From the NCBI GenBank assembly GCA_018343915.1, contig JABRWF010000001.1:2666001-2730000 (forward strand): a stretch of 64,000 nucleotides of DNA, given 5' to 3'. The position numbers and the translations under genes are program-made. Below the pieces are notes generated by a model. The model did no database searches. It worked only from the letters and a program-made list of their open reading frames with translations, and had not been told where the DNA came from. The stretch is from Agroathelia rolfsii. Taxonomy: Eukaryota; Basidiomycota; Agaricomycetes; Amylocorticiales; Amylocorticiaceae. How positions within the stretch are numbered: the first letter of the stretch is position 1; each line of letters begins with the position of its first letter. Below are positions 1 through 11,818 of the stretch, one piece after another.

Positions 1-1360
1 AAGAAGCGGAGCGATCTGCCATATTGGCAGCCTTGTGTAAGCGTACATTCAAAAGCGGGGTCATTATCTTCTTCAGGAGCAAAAAGCTTGCACATCAAAT
101 GCGGATTGTCTTCGGCCTCTTGGACATGAAATGCGATGAGCTGCATGGTGATCTGACTCAGGAGCAGGTTCGACATCTCGTCTGCTCTTTCTGTTTCTTG
201 ACATTCGCTAATAATTCAACAGCGGCTTCACTCGTTGCAACGCTTCCGAGATGGAACCATTGATTACCTCATGGCGACCGATCTGGCTTCGCGTGGTCTA
301 GATATCAAAGGTATCGATGTTGTGATCAACTACGACATGCCAGGTCAGCTGGCGCAATACCTTCATCGAGTGGGACGAACGGCGAGAGCCGGAAAGAAGG
401 GGCGGTAAGTATACTTGAAATAATTAATATGCTCTTACGTGCCTAAATGATGTAATTTTAGATCTGTAACTCTCGTTGGTGAGGCAGATCGCAAAATGCT
501 CAAGGCCGCCATCAAGCACGCATCGGGAGAGGATCAAGTTCGGCATCGACTTGTGCCCTCGGACATCATTCAGCAATGGTCTACCAAGCTAGACGAGATG
601 AAGGGTGAAATTTCCGCTATTCTCAGAGAAGAGAAAGAGGAGAAAGAAGTGAATAGAGATCGAGACCTCTGCATGCATAAACACTGACCATGAACTCTGG
701 CAGATACGTCGCGCCGAAATGGAGCTGAAGAAGGGCCAAAACATGATTGAGCATCAAGACGAGATCCTTTCTAGGCCAGCACGGACGTGGTTCCAAACGG
801 GTAAAGAAAAGGCTCAGACAGAAGGTAAGTTTATTACCTGAAATCGTGGGTGGGATTACCTCTAATTTCTCGGACCCATAGCGATAAGCAAACAACAATA
901 TGAGGCCGGTTTCAACGCCACCTCAAGTAAAAGCAAAAAACAAGTCACTTCTAATGATAAGGTAGGTGCCCTGTTTATCAACATAAAATTCGTTCTCAAC
1001 ATCCACTAGCCCAAGCGAGACAAGTTTGCTGGTTTATCACGTCGACAGAAGAGGCGCAAGATGATGATGGAGGACGAAGACGAACAAAAAGACAGGGGAG
1101 CCATCAATGCATCTATACGTTTGGCCAAGAAGAATGCCCGCCCTCCAAAAATTGGCGATCCTGATACGCGAGCTCCGAGCAAAAAGTCGAAATCGAAATC
1201 AAAGAAAAAGGCGGCTGGTAAGGCATCTTCACGGACTGGGAGCCAGAAGGGTAGTTCGTTCAATAAGGATCTTGGACAAAAACGAGAAGGTGCAAGGGCG
1301 AAAAAGGGTGATGCAATTGCCGGGATGGGCAAGAAGAAGGGGGGGAAGCGCAAGGGCTGA
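1..1360 (+). CDS. DRS1: DRS1/DDX27-type DEAD-box RNA helicase, C-terminal part (5' end outside window)
   Basis: ATP-dependent RNA helicase of the nucleolus, needed in the family for 60S ribosomal subunit (27S pre-rRNA) maturation. The window opens inside the helicase C-terminal domain: frame 3 reads [13 protein letters not shown] (motif IV region), then after an intron (168-222) [20 protein letters not shown] (motif V) and [16 protein letters not shown] (motif VI). After an intron at 405, [14 protein letters not shown] follows. The segment [17 protein letters not shown]...RPARTWFQT, restored by splicing, is diagnostic of Drs1/DDX27 rather than of other DEAD-box proteins. The tail is very basic ([15 protein letters not shown], then [10 protein letters not shown]), as expected for a nucleolar protein. 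At least five exons are visible; the stop is at 1358-1360. The N-terminal Q motif, Walker A and DEAD box lie upstream, outside the window. No frame damage is seen. Confidence 0.93.
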
Positions 1361-1588
1361 ATTTTCTATATATGCGGCGACGTTCGGCCATAGTTATGTT
1401 TACTATACAGACAATGAAAATTGTAAACCATGTCTTTATCGGCTTGAAGCATCAATATTCTTTGCGATAATGACGAACTAGGCCATGCAGCTTAAGTGCA
1501 TGTGATTCACTATATTTTTCTGGCTCAACGACCCGATGAAGTCAAGACTGTGCCTGCTTCCGCGAAGATTTTTACCACCACTGCGATC

Positions 1589-2721
1589 ATGGCGCATATA
1601 TCCCCTGCTCTCACCCAAACCAACTTCCCCGACCTCAAGCTGATCTCCAGTGGGAAAGTGAGAGATATCTATGAGACATCCTCACCAGATCATCTACTTT
1701 TTGTAGCAACCGATCGGATATCTGCCTATGATGTTATTCTTCGCAATGTCTGTTTCATGTAAAAATCGTTCACCATCAAAGATTGTTGTTGAAACTTTTG
1801 CTAGGGTATACCCTTAAAAGGAGTCCTATTGACGACTGTCTCTGCATTTTGGTTCAACAAGCTACGCGATGTGATCCCGAACCATGTCGTAACTACAAAT
1901 ATCGACGAAATGCCCCAGGAGATCCATAAATATAAAGATGTGCTTGAAGGCAGAGTTATGCTTGTGCGCAAGGCTCGTGTAGTAAAAATTGAAGCCATTG
2001 TCAGAGGATACCTGTCAGGTAGGTGCTATTATGTGCATGCTACGAATTCACTTTGAATGGAATTCGAAATAATGTAGGATCTGGATGGTCTGAATATAAG
2101 AAATCGGGAACTGTCCATGGCATCCCGCTCCCACCGGGTTTCGTTGAATCCGATAAATTACCACAACCGTTATTCACGCCATCAACCAAAGCGGACCAAG
2201 GCGAACATGATGAGAACATTTCGCCTGCGCGCGGTAAAAATCCCTCGCTCTATATTTTCTTGACGAATTGAATCTAATCTGAATCTTATGACTCAGCCGC
2301 TGAGATCATTGGCACGGATCTATGTGAACAAATCTCCACCACTGCTATCAAACTTTACACCCTTGCCTCAGAGTTCGCAGCTACTCGCGGTGTGCTACTG
2401 GCTGATACAAAATTCGAGTTTGGATTAGTCCCAGACGCCGATGATCCTACGAAAGAAACGCTGATCCTTATTGACGAACTTCTCACACCGGATTCGTCTC
2501 GCTATTGGCCATTGGCATCTTACGCACCTGGAAAATCCCAACCTTCGTTTGACAAGCAATTCCTACGTGACTGGCTCGTTGGTGCGGGCTTCAAGAAAGG
2601 TTTAGAAGCTGGTCCTGAGACAGACCCTAATAGTGGTTGGATTATTCCACCTGAGATTATCGAAGGGACAAGAAAGAGATATGTCGAGGTTGTTGACCTC
2701 CTGATGGGCGGGACTAACTGA
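1589..2721 (+). CDS. ADE1: SAICAR synthetase (phosphoribosylaminoimidazole-succinocarboxamide synthase)
   Basis: Cytosolic enzyme of de novo purine synthesis; joins CAIR and aspartate with ATP to give SAICAR. Four exons (1589-1747, 1805-2018, 2078-2233, 2297-2721) splice in frame to 317 residues, a usual length for fungal Ade1. Visible signatures are [11 protein letters not shown] with [10 protein letters not shown] at the N terminus (ATP-binding region), VRGYLSGSGWSEY across the second intron, and the family patterns [14 protein letters not shown] and [11 protein letters not shown] near the C terminus. I chose the ATG at 1589, giving [10 protein letters not shown], because family homology starts a few residues later. 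It is monofunctional, with no fused AIR carboxylase. It lies 228 bases downstream of DRS1 on the same strand; no functional link is known. Confidence 0.95.
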
Positions 2722-2987
2722 GACAGTTAAGTTTTATTCTCTTCTGGAGGGCACTAAAGATTGGTTATAGAAGGAAATGCTCTTGTCAATTGGTATTGGC
2801 AAATAGCGTCTGCAAACCATCGCTTTCCCGTTGTATCATTATTTAAACCCTCTATAGAGTAAGAGAAAATCTATGTACTTTGTTTATTCCGGTAAATGAG
2901 AAACAAATCCATTCATGTCTTCGTCGTATGTCGCATATCAAATCGTCAGTAATATATAGATCGTCTCTTGACGTATCGAAGGCGCAA

Positions 2988-4900
2988 TCACAAAAGCATT
3001 CCAGTGATTCCAACTATCAACGATATTGCCAGTGTTGTAATGATGAGCGGTGAGCGGACGTTGGGCGAAGCTTGTCCCTCAACTTGGCCAGCAAGATACG
3101 TCTTTTTGTATACTTTCAGGCCATTTATACTCCAAGAAGCATTCTTTGAACAAGGGTGAGTGAGGGAATAGCTATACATAAGAATATCAGACTCACCACG
3201 AAATTGCTACCATTCATAAGCTGTGTGTAACACGTTCCAGGACAGTCGGCATAATCGTACGTATTACCAGCCCAGTCACCTAAAGTATTATCGAATCAAA
3301 AATCCACTAGGAAGAAAATTCAGCCATGGCTTACCGCACAAAGTTATATCTGGAAAAGATGATAATTTTAGAACTGGAGCATTTGCAATAGAGGTGTGGC
3401 ATACCAAACACAATTGTGTGATTAAAGAAATACGTAAGAGGATCACACGTCTGCGGTGCCAATTGGGCCACGGGGACACCCCACCCAGATGGATCAGGGA
3501 TTCCATTGGTGATGTCTTCAGGTATGGCGGCGCGATAGAAAGACCCTGTGCAATAGATATCAGGAAGACCCGAACAGCACATAAGCGGGAGAATGTTTTA
3601 AGACGCACAAACAGCTATTCCTGTATCATCCCACTTCATAGCATAGACACCACCGCCCTGGGAGTCAAAGAAAGGTCCATAAGAGGCGCGAGACCACTCA
3701 GTGATACCACATCCACCATATACGTTTGCTTCGCAAATGGTGTTGTTGGCACCATTTACTTGCTGCGGAGAAAGTTAAAATTAGCATATGATATAATAGT
3801 CAACGTAAAGTAGCAAACGCACGGTAACAGTCCCCGTGAATGATGCATTCGGATTCAAGGTACAATCTATGGTCAAAATCAGCTTTCGGCCAGAATGTCA
3901 TGGCCTAGACGTAACATACTTGCAGCGGTGTGCCAGGTTACTTGGTTGTGTTGGTTATCATGCACGCCTTCGATGATGTCAATTTCACCGCCCTGTATGG
4001 GAGATTAATAAGAAAAAAGGCCATTGTTTGAATGACGTCGACCCACGTTAGGCCAAATTGGACCGTTGACCGTCCAGAATGCGGGCCATACACCTGCCAA
4101 TACCGCTAAATTAGAATCGTTTATGAACATGATAGAATATAGCAAAACAAACCGCATCCCCATGGTGCGCTGTTTAGGTCCAAAATGAACAGCCCGGTGT
4201 TATACTCGGCTATACTTGTGATTCTGACACTATTGATATTCAAGAGTGTAAGAAACTCGGATTGTAAGTGTATACAGTGAAGTGATTTACCTATCTCGAT
4301 ATTCACCGTATGCTAGATTCGACGTATCATCAGCTTTCATAAACACCGTCCCGTTGTCAGCTACCCAAGCCAGGCCACGAGAGAATGCCTCGGATGCATT
4401 GACATATCTAACAACGGCTGAGTCATATGTAGCATCACGAAAGAGAAATACGAGTCATACGTGACATTTCCACTATTAAATAAAGTCAATAACAGGTACA
4501 TCTCAAACATTGTTGATTCCACATACTTTGTAGGGTCGGCCGTATCAAAAAACGTAAACCCACTATCATGCGCCAGAGCATTAGAAAATAACAGAGGAAC
4601 GGTTCTACAAGATCTTGCTCACTCGAAGAATGACTGGCCAGCGTAGGTGTCTTCCAAGACCCACATGTAATTAGAGTCATTAGTAGGATCCGTTAGTACT
4701 GCCCGTTTCTGGGGGGTCGGCAAACTGTTTCTTGCGAAGTGAGGCAAGTACGAAGATAGTCCTGGGCGTCTATGTTTGACATCCCGGTTTACATTGCGAA
4801 TATCGAGACGGGGCCCGGATGTGGCAGCTACCCCGCTCGTGAGAGTGACCAGGCAGAGGAAGGTGACGGAAGCAAGAGAGCGCGTAAGATCGTTCAACAT
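2988..4900 (-). CDS. GPI-anchored glycoside hydrolase family 16 (endo-1,3(4)-beta-glucanase-like)
   Basis: Predicted secreted wall-modifying enzyme acting on beta-1,3 or mixed-linked glucan. From the ATG at 4900 the protein begins with a hydrophobic signal peptide (LASVTFLCLVTLTSGVAA). Spliced exons then read WVLEDTYAGQSFF / GFTFFDTADPT / RGLAWVADNGTVFMKADDT / RITSIAEYNTGLFILDLN / FWTVNGPIWPN, the order found in fungal GH16 laminarinases. The catalytic signature GGEIDIIEGVHDNQ (ExDxxE, nucleophile and acid/base glutamates) is near 3958-3987. After WFFYRAAIPEDITNG and NASWSINGLKVY, the protein ends in a small-residue stretch and a hydrophobic C-terminal tail (residues around TTLAISLIVGITGML), which looks like a GPI-attachment signal. 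About 370 residues in at least nine exons. The exact substrate cannot be told from sequence. Confidence 0.88.
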
Positions 4901-5354
4901 AAGTACAAGGTCGTTAACAGGGCAATTCTCAAGGATATTAGATGATGTATACAAGGAAATGTCGTCAGTAGTGCTTATATATATGGATCAAGCGCAGCAA
5001 TCAGGAGCACAGGCAGAACAACAATGCACCGGCGACAAAGTTGAACGAAAACGTGCAGTTGGAGCGCAAGCCTCGTGCCCGCGGCTCGGAGCTTTCTTCC
5101 ATCTTAATATACTATAATCAACACAGCCTCGCACACTAATAATCACTCTATGGTACAAAGCAGCTTTATTCGCACACACAAACACACACAGGATCATCGA
5201 GGCCAGGAGACTGCATACACGCATATGTGGCACGAGAAAAAATATGTTTGTACGACGTGGTAACACAATGATAGAAAAAAGGCAGCGGGGAAAAGCGAGC
5301 ATGTAGGAGAGGAACGGAGAAGAGATGGATGAAGGCCGAATACACTCAGCCAGA
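4901..5354. other. Intergenic: GH16 upstream region and eL15 3' flank
   Basis: About 450 bases between the start of the GH16 gene and the stop of the eL15 gene, both on the minus strand. It should hold the eL15 3' UTR and the GH16 promoter. I see no coding frame with family similarity, RNA gene or clear repeat apart from a short CA-rich tract near 5170-5190. Confidence 0.5.
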
Positions 5355-6213
5355 TCACCGGTAGCGACGAAGGCTGAGCGTGTTGTGTTTCTTCCAGGTT
5401 GAGCGGGCAGGCGTGTGGTTGTGGCGGTGGCCCTTGCCGAGACCACGGTTCTGTGAAGGCGGACAAAATTGAGAGATCTTGAATCAAATGGATCATCATT
5501 CCTCAATATACGAACCTGCTTGCCAATCGACGTAAGACCACGGGCCTCGCGACGCTTGTGGACTGGGTTGACGATCCAGTTGATACGAGCATCACGACGG
5601 ATCTATGAATCTTGCTTCAGAAAACATGATACAAAAACCAATTCAATGGACGACTTACGGCCTTGTGGTTGGGGTCGACGAGGATAACCTCGTAGTATTT
5701 GTAGACACCGTCCTGGTTGATCCAGTAGGAGTTGAGGACACGTAAGTTGCCGCAGCGCCTGCCAACACGCTCCTCAGCAGTACTCCTCAGACCGCGCTGG
5801 TATTTAAGGTGGTTGACACCCTGGCGAACGGGCTTGCCGTATGTAGCACCTGAAACAAGATAAAGAAATCTACAGAAACTTGCATTTTGCGAGAAACACA
5901 CCCTTGGGCACGGGCTTTTTGCGGTTGCCGCGACGGACGCGAACACGATAGATAACGTAGCCCTGCTTGGCCTTATATCCCAGGCGGCGAGCCTTGTCAG
6001 GGCGAGATGGGCGAGTGGCGCGGTGGATGACGTTCAGCTGACGGTACTCCCAGCAACTATCAAGATACAAGCACCAGGATGATGATCATCAGCAAACTGC
6101 TTCAGCTCGACTTGAGCCAAAGCCCAAAGAACACACCGAACGCGGAGGAGGAATCGGAGCACATCCGACTGCTTTTTCTTGTAGAGTTCGCCAATATATT
6201 TGTATGCACCCAT
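5355..6213 (-). CDS. RPL15: 60S ribosomal protein eL15
   Basis: Structural protein of the large ribosomal subunit. Start at 6213 gives [20 protein letters not shown], the highly conserved eL15 N terminus. Further exons read [79 protein letters not shown] and a basic end NTLSLRRYR before the stop at 5355-5357. Length is about 204 residues, standard for the family. Introns split the codon for Arg in RVR|CWEY and lie before GATYGKP, before the RRDARINW segment and before NRGLGKGH. The sequence CTCTCCAG just upstream of the start codon could be the acceptor of a 5' UTR intron, which I cannot confirm. Confidence in identity is very high; individual intron borders are read by eye. Confidence 0.96.
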
Positions 6214-7011
6214 GTCGCCTGGAGAGTGTAGAGATCAGCGAGAAAACCTAGCAGCACTTTGTCCATTGTCGATGCCCACCTCTTGAGGGGTCTTGATTCG
6301 AGCCGTGGACGTCGTCCCACCCACAATTCTTCACTGCGCGCAGAGGCAACGGTGGCGTGGGAAGATCTGTCACTGAGCTGTATAGCTAGTGTCACATATT
6401 TATCTCCCTAATACGGTAGGTTGTGGCACCAATTTCAACTTGACACGCGCTGGAGATTGATATTATCTCCATTGAAGACTCTACAGGCTGGCATTTTCAA
6501 AACGTTGAGCTGTTTACGTTGCTTGATTCTAAAAAAAAATACTGCATATCATGAAAATTTCCCTCTCTGCTGAAGCCGACAGACAGAAGACAAGACTCCC
6601 AAATATCCTTAGCGGGGATTAGACTGATGATTCTGAAAACACGACATTATTACACGTGGCCCCATGCTACAGTCTTATCTTCATTATTTTATCATGATGT
6701 TGCAACTCTCATGGCCACAGTCGGATTGCAATGTAACTGGGCAGATACATTCATAATGAAATCCGAATTTTTTGCATCCGCCATATTCCTCTTTTGTCAT
6801 TATGCATTAATGTGAAAGCCCATTGCAAAGGATGACCAGAACATGCAGTATAATATGCAATATGATACATTACGAAGAGATGTATAGAAGGGTCCGAAAC
6901 CAGCCATGGTTAATTGTCATCTACAGTGCACGAAACCAAAACAAAAAACAAAACAAAACAAGTTAAATAACAAGACATCCCAACAAAGATCACAGATACG
7001 TACAAGATCAA
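6214..7011. other. Intergenic: eL15 promoter side and PPR gene 3' flank
   Basis: About 800 bases, noticeably A/T-rich from 6420 on, between the eL15 start (minus strand) and the stop of the PPR-like gene (minus strand). The 6214-6400 part should carry the eL15 promoter and 5' UTR. Nothing with protein-family similarity, tRNA-like folding or repeat structure was found beyond a short A-rich AAACA-type simple tract at 6938-6970. Confidence 0.5.
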
Positions 7012-8964
7012 CTATAGTGGTTGGATGCTGTGTCGTCGGGTGTTCCCACCAGTCCCATGCTGATTTCGAGGTGGTCGGGTTTTCGACTGGAGCTGATACC
7101 GCGCGTGCCTGCGAGGTCTGAAGTTGACCTCCTTCGCCCAAGTCTCCTTGGAGACAGTAGCGCGGACTCCAAGGGACTGCACATACACATCTTTGCCCTC
7201 CCATACTCTCCTTCCGAGGCGCTCCTTTATGCGTTGTAGCGAACGGCCGAGGACGTAATCCACACGTTCTTCGAGCTCTGTGAGCTCGCGGATGTCTCGC
7301 TGGAGGAGCGAAATATGTAATGGTAAGTTCAGGTACTTCGGGATATCGACCGGAGGGGGTGTCTCGTCATCCAAATCCACCGTGAAGAGCTTGTCATCAA
7401 TCAAGGCGTCGGACTCCCGTACCTCCGATGTTCGTACGTCTACTGATGGCGCCGTATTGTTGATTGCTGAGCTAGATTCGGCAGATGGAAACTCGGAAAC
7501 AAAGGTTGCACCCATTTCTTCCTCCCACCTAGGCAAAAGGGAAGAGTAGTATTTATGTTTACCAATTTTCCTCTTCTTCACCTTCCGTACCGTCTTAAGA
7601 ACCCAGCGCATAAGTGTAATGTCCTTGTCACGATTAGCCAGACCGAACGCTGGTAACAGCGTACCCCGATTGACGGCCATACGAGGGGAGCGAATGTCCG
7701 ACAGTCGGTTTGCCCTGTATATTTCATGATGCAGGGCTTCTTCGTGTTGATGCTCGAGATCCAATGCCTCGTTGATATAATGCCTTGCAAGCGTAGCATG
7801 ACCGTTCCGAGCCATGTGCTTCACCAAAAATACGTAGGAAGTGGTGTTCGGAGTAGCAGACGGATATTTGAATGGGGTGGATTCGGGTGCATTAATTTGC
7901 GTTCCAAAATCATCGTCGTCCTCGAAAGAAGCGGTGTAGTGCTGAGACGCTTGGGGTGGCAGCGGCTTTGACAGAACTTCAAAGGCCAGGACGGTTCGTG
8001 ATACATCACCCGCGGTGCCCAGCATGTCTATTATGGTGTTCAGGGCTGCGGTGGAGAGTGGGAGGGGGGCAGTGGAAAGTGAAGGAAGCGGATTTGCGTT
8101 GGCAGGCTGGGGCAATGGAGCTTTATCGGGATACTGCAGGTCAATACCATATGCTGTACGTAACAAATCCAGGAAGGTGGAAACATCCGTGGATTCCTTC
8201 AGTATGCGCAGGATCAGGTCCAATTTGACAGAAGTCCACCGCGCACGGTGCTCTTTCATCTCACGGATGAGCTCATGACATAGCTGTACCGTCTCAGAAA
8301 TGATGGTAGGACGCCTTGAAGGATGCACTGACAGCGTTTGTCTATGTGCTATGGCTTGCAAACACAACCCATACGTTTTTGACTGTATTTCGTATCCATC
8401 TCGTTTCATGGCCCTGTATACCGCTATAGCCCCCCGGTGATGACCCACAGCCGCGAACTGTTCCAGCACAAAATGGAAGTCGCCCAAGTCTGGTGCATGG
8501 CCCGAGCGCCGCATGTTGTCTATAACCGCCTTCAACCTAGCCTCATACACATGTGGACTGGGAGGAATGTCGTCTCGGATGATACGTCGCGCGTTGGTAT
8601 ATCGCATTTCGGCAGACGACGGAACGCATTTGCGTAGAACTTGCTGGTGCAATTCCTTTGGCAAAGATCCTGCCACCATGAGGTCCAGGAGTGAAGTATA
8701 CAGACTGAACACTCGGGCATGGTTGACGCGTTCCTGTGCGAGAGCCTCAAGAAGCCTACTACGCTTGAGAGAGACTTCAGCTGCATGATGTCCAGACGAA
8801 TACACGACTTTGGTCGTCGAAGTCGGAATGGCTGGAGAAGCTAATTGCAGTGGTAATGTGAAGAAGGAGACAGCAGACGAGTGTAAGGACCGTCTCGCTG
8901 CTGAACCAGTGCCTCTAGGCAGAACGAGTGGTTTCAGACCATTCTGTAAGGACCGTTTGGACAT
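7012..8964 (-). CDS. PPR-like mitochondrial protein
   Basis: Single uninterrupted frame of 650 codons from the ATG at 8964. The first 45 residues are rich in Arg, Ser, Leu and Ala and almost free of acidic residues (SLQNGLKPLVLPRGTGSAAR), which fits a mitochondrial targeting peptide. The middle contains helical-hairpin segments of pentatricopeptide type, for example HVYEARLKAVIDNMRRSGHA followed by DFHFVLEQFAAVGHHRGAIA and YRAMKRDGYEIQSKTYGLCL, spaced about 35 residues apart. The C terminus is basic. PPR proteins bind organellar RNA one base per repeat; here the repeats are degenerate, and I infer only a role in mitochondrial RNA handling or translation. The exact orthologue is not recognised. 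It is unusual among its neighbours in having no visible intron. Confidence 0.75.
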   Translation of the reverse strand: MSKRSLQNGLKPLVLPRGTGSAARRSLHSSAVSFFTLPLQLASPAIPTSTTKVVYSSGHHAAEVSLKRSRLLEALAQERVNHARVFSLYTSLLDLMVAGSLPKELHQQVLRKCVPSSAEMRYTNARRIIRDDIPPSPHVYEARLKAVIDNMRRSGHAPDLGDFHFVLEQFAAVGHHRGAIAVYRAMKRDGYEIQSKTYGLCLQAIAHRQTLSVHPSRRPTIISETVQLCHELIREMKEHRARWTSVKLDLILRILKESTDVSTFLDLLRTAYGIDLQYPDKAPLPQPANANPLPSLSTAPLPLSTAALNTIIDMLGTAGDVSRTVLAFEVLSKPLPPQASQHYTASFEDDDDFGTQINAPESTPFKYPSATPNTTSYVFLVKHMARNGHATLARHYINEALDLEHQHEEALHHEIYRANRLSDIRSPRMAVNRGTLLPAFGLANRDKDITLMRWVLKTVRKVKKRKIGKHKYYSSLLPRWEEEMGATFVSEFPSAESSSAINNTAPSVDVRTSEVRESDALIDDKLFTVDLDDETPPPVDIPKYLNLPLHISLLQRDIRELTELEERVDYVLGRSLQRIKERLGRRVWEGKDVYVQSLGVRATVSKETWAKEVNFRPRRHARYQLQSKTRPPRNQHGTGGNTRRHSIQPL

Positions 8965-9239
8965 AGACACAACGGCCCCGTCAGGGTGTGAAGTTGAATA
9001 AAAGCGTCTTGAGCAGAGGAAACCGGACGCAGGAGTTGCTGGATTGTGAGTCGGCGTGACCGCGGACAGAGCGCGCTACAAAAAATGGAGCACGTGCCAT
9101 CGGCGCGCGTAGTAGGTCCAAGCCTCGATTAGGTTCCAAACACCCATCTCACTTGCTGTTTGCTCGCAGCACTGGCGAGAAACCTACTACTGTACAAGAC
9201 ACGACTTGGAATTCCGAATAATCGACGCCACATGAAATA

Positions 9240-9800
9240 CCCCTTTGACTTTCAATCTTTAATCGCTATGTTTGGGCTACTAGTACGCTCTGATGCGTGA
9301 ACTGTTACTACATTTGATGTGGGACAATAACTGCCCGGATCGACGCCTTGCCTGAAGTCATTCTCTTATGTGCCTCGTTTGCCTTTTCTAGTGGACCTTG
9401 CTCCTTGCTTCCGAGATCTTGGCAAATCGAAGCGTTTCCTCGCAGTCTTTAGCTGAACCTCCAGGCTAAGCACGGACGCTCAATCTTTTATGGATAATCG
9501 AACTTTTGAAACAGCTGGTGTCGGTCATAGCGAATTGAGAAATGAGAAGTAAACTTTGAGATGACACACAGGATAAACAATGTCCCGTCCGCCTGAAGCC
9601 CATGAACTAGACTTGAAAGCGTTTCGGGTGAGGCTTCGGGTATGCTCACTTCAGAAGCATCGATATATTCATGTGCGCCCAGCCCGGCAGCCATCGCGCG
9701 TTTCGATCCGGACGTGGATATAGCCACCGTGTGGTAACTCATGGCACGACTGAGATCACATCGATACTCGGAATTTGTAGGTCAATGTGGGTGAGTCGGC
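9240..9800 (-). pseudogene. Decayed partial copy of the neighbouring zinc alcohol dehydrogenase
   Basis: Matches the 3' half and 3' flank of the gene at 10407-11818. The frame at 9488-9742 reads YHTVAISTSGSKRA, AHEYIDASEVSIPEA and LVHGLQADGTL, nearly identical to the intact gene. Damage visible: an in-frame loss of 15 codons between IPEA and SPETL (near 9640); disruption of the intron junction after the GTL segment; a TGG-to-TAG stop at 9466-9468 in what was RAWPGG; and a short deletion further on, before the ENANEA-equivalent region. The distal ending GRAVIVPH is still readable at 9320-9345. Similarity fades at about 9240 on one side and near 9760 on the other, so the exons encoding the two zinc-binding regions are absent. 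It cannot make a working enzyme. Confidence 0.87.
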
Positions 9801-10406
9801 TAGTGTGGACGAATGTAGGGACTAAAGAATCGCCATTCTCCAAATCTTGCGTATACGTTACTAGTAGGAGGCGAATGCTTACTCACTGTAGAACAGGATT
9901 TTAATTAGCTATTTCAGATCGACGTCAAGGAAACGTCGAAGCACATGTATCGATACCATCCTTCCACCCATCCATGGACGAGAATTTAAGGCGCGCGTGC
10001 AGTCTGCGGCAGATACAGTGAAGTGAAAGGTATAAAAGGACAATTGCTTCTCCGTGAAGAAACATTTTTGCACAGCAGTTTATCACATAGTTCGCGGTCA
10101 TCACCTTACATACCCAAAGGCAGAAGACCATGGCCTGCAAGCCTCAGATAAGTCTGGATGTTTGCATCATTGCATTTGTGCATCATGACACAAAAAGAAT
10201 ATTCAACTTCATTTCCACGATGTAGTAGGCATGGGCACTTTTCGGAAAATCACCACGAGCAAACAAGAGAAAAAGCCGGACTTACCACAGCATGCATTAT
10301 GCGTCATGGCTAGCGGCTCTGATGAACTGAAATCACTAGCTCTTTGACTTTGGATCTTAAATTGTTATGCTTGTACTACTTATACTCTATCCTCTGGTAA
10401 TTATAT
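9801..10406. other. Intergenic spacer between pseudogene and alcohol dehydrogenase
   Basis: About 600 bases with no coding frame I can support. It contains one copy of a 63-bp repeat (10137-10199, listed separately). From about 10320 to 10406 it resembles the flank at 9240-9340, showing that the duplication extends past the stop codon of the alcohol dehydrogenase. Confidence 0.55.
10137..10199. repeat. 63-bp dispersed repeat, copy A
   Basis: Begins GCAAGCCTCAG and contains GGATGTTTGCATCATTGC, then TGTGCATCA and ACACAAAAAGA. It aligns over the same length, ungapped or nearly so, with 12764-12826. It lies just upstream (in transcription sense) of the broken alcohol dehydrogenase copy. Confidence 0.8.
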
Positions 10407-11818
10407 TTAATGGGGAACAATGACTGCCCGGAACGACGCCTTGCCCGAAACCATTCTCTCATATGCCTCGTTTGCCTTCTCTAGTGGATACCGTTCAACC
10501 CTAGTCCTCACCCCCGAGATCTTGGCGAACTGAGCCGCTTCCTCACTATCTTTGGCTGAGCCTCCAGGCCATGCGCGGACGCTCAATCTTTTATTGATCA
10601 TTGGGACTTTGAAATGGTCACCATCAGTTACGGCAAATCTATGAGCAAAACGTAAAGCTTACGTATGGGAACGGTAAACTCTGGGACGACACCCAAGATA
10701 AGTAAGGTTCCGTCCGCCTGCAGTCCATGTACCAGGTTTGAAAGCGTTTCAGGCGAAGGCGCCGTACTTGCAATAACCTTGGCACCACCTAGCTTCTGTA
10801 AGGCTTCAGGTATGCTCACTTCAGAAGCATCGATATATTCATGTGCGCCCAGTTCAGCAGCCACCGCGCGCTTCGATCCAGACGTTGATATAGCCACAGT
10901 GTGGTAGCCCATAGCACGACAGAACTGAATACCGAGATGGCCAAGTCCGCTAATACTTGGGGTTGGATACTTTTCGAAAATGGTGGCTTTGATCTACTCA
11001 CCCAATACCTTGAACTGCGACGACATCGCCTGGTTTGACATCCATATTACGGATGGAATCTGCAGCCATGCTTCAATCACTGGATAAAAATGTTCCCAAA
11101 GCCATACTAACTATACATAGTCACTCCTGCACAGAGTAGAGGAGCCGCCTCAGCGGGGTCGATATCTTCGGGAATCCTGGCGATAGCATTAGATGGAGCG
11201 GTCATATACTCGGCATATCCTCCATCGGTCCCAAGGCCTATAATGCGAAAGTCAGTGCCATCCAGGTTGGCTATAAATCTTAAGCTCAACCATTTACGAC
11301 CTAAACAACATGTAAGCGTCTATTTGCGATAATTCCTCCAAATATTTTTACTTACGAGATTATCGCAGAGGATGACTTTTCCCTGACGACACGAATTGCA
11401 TGTGCTACAATGACCACCATGCCAACCCGCACCGACACGATCGCCAACCTAGTTGGTTGTGCTTTAAAAAGGACATGCCTTTGATTTGTTCATATTTATA
11501 TTACCTTCCATAGTTTCTCTGACGAGTGTACAGCGACGACATCACCGACTACTTCGTGGCCTGGAATCCGGGGCAGGGGCGTCGGAAAAATTTGGTCATG
11601 CGTGGCGACGTCACTGGTATGTGGCCATTAATCAGTATGTTTCAGTTTTGGTGTCTATCGACTTACGTATGGCAGACACCGCACGCCAAGACCTTGATGA
11701 CAATGCTACCAGGCTCGGGATCCTTCCATTCGACATCAATGAACTCGAGAGGTTGTCCGGCCGCGCGAACAGCAGCGGCCTTGTAGACTTTAGGAGGTAC
11801 AAAAGTTGAAGTGCTCAT
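10407..11818 (-). CDS. Zinc-dependent alcohol dehydrogenase (MDR superfamily)
   Basis: Cytosolic NAD(P)-dependent dehydrogenase of the medium-chain family, with GroES-like and Rossmann domains. From the ATG at 11818 the exons read VIKVLACGVCHTDVATH (catalytic Cys of CxVCHTD), then RIPGHEVVGDVV (GHE motif). CSTCNSCRQGKVILC carries the four cysteines of the structural zinc site, and GGYAEYMTAPSNA and APLLCAGVTMYS follow. The NAD-binding part reads GDVVAVQGIGGLGHLGIQFC, then VAISTSGSKRAVA and AHEYIDASEVS. The end is ASFRAVIVPH with the stop at 10407-10409. About 350 residues in seven or more exons. It resembles the fungal AdhA/propanol-preferring group more than cinnamyl alcohol dehydrogenases, but substrate is not deducible. 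A broken copy lies at 9240-9800. Confidence 0.9.

Noticed and set aside
3223..3813. Plus-strand frame of 196 codons over the GH16 gene
   Set aside because: It is antisense to clear GH16 exons and has no family similarity; an overlap artefact.
6058..6140. Possible C/D snoRNA in an eL15 intron (TGATGA-like box near 6080-6090)
   Set aside because: The base before TGATGA does not fit the C box, and no D box with flanking terminal stem lies at the right place.
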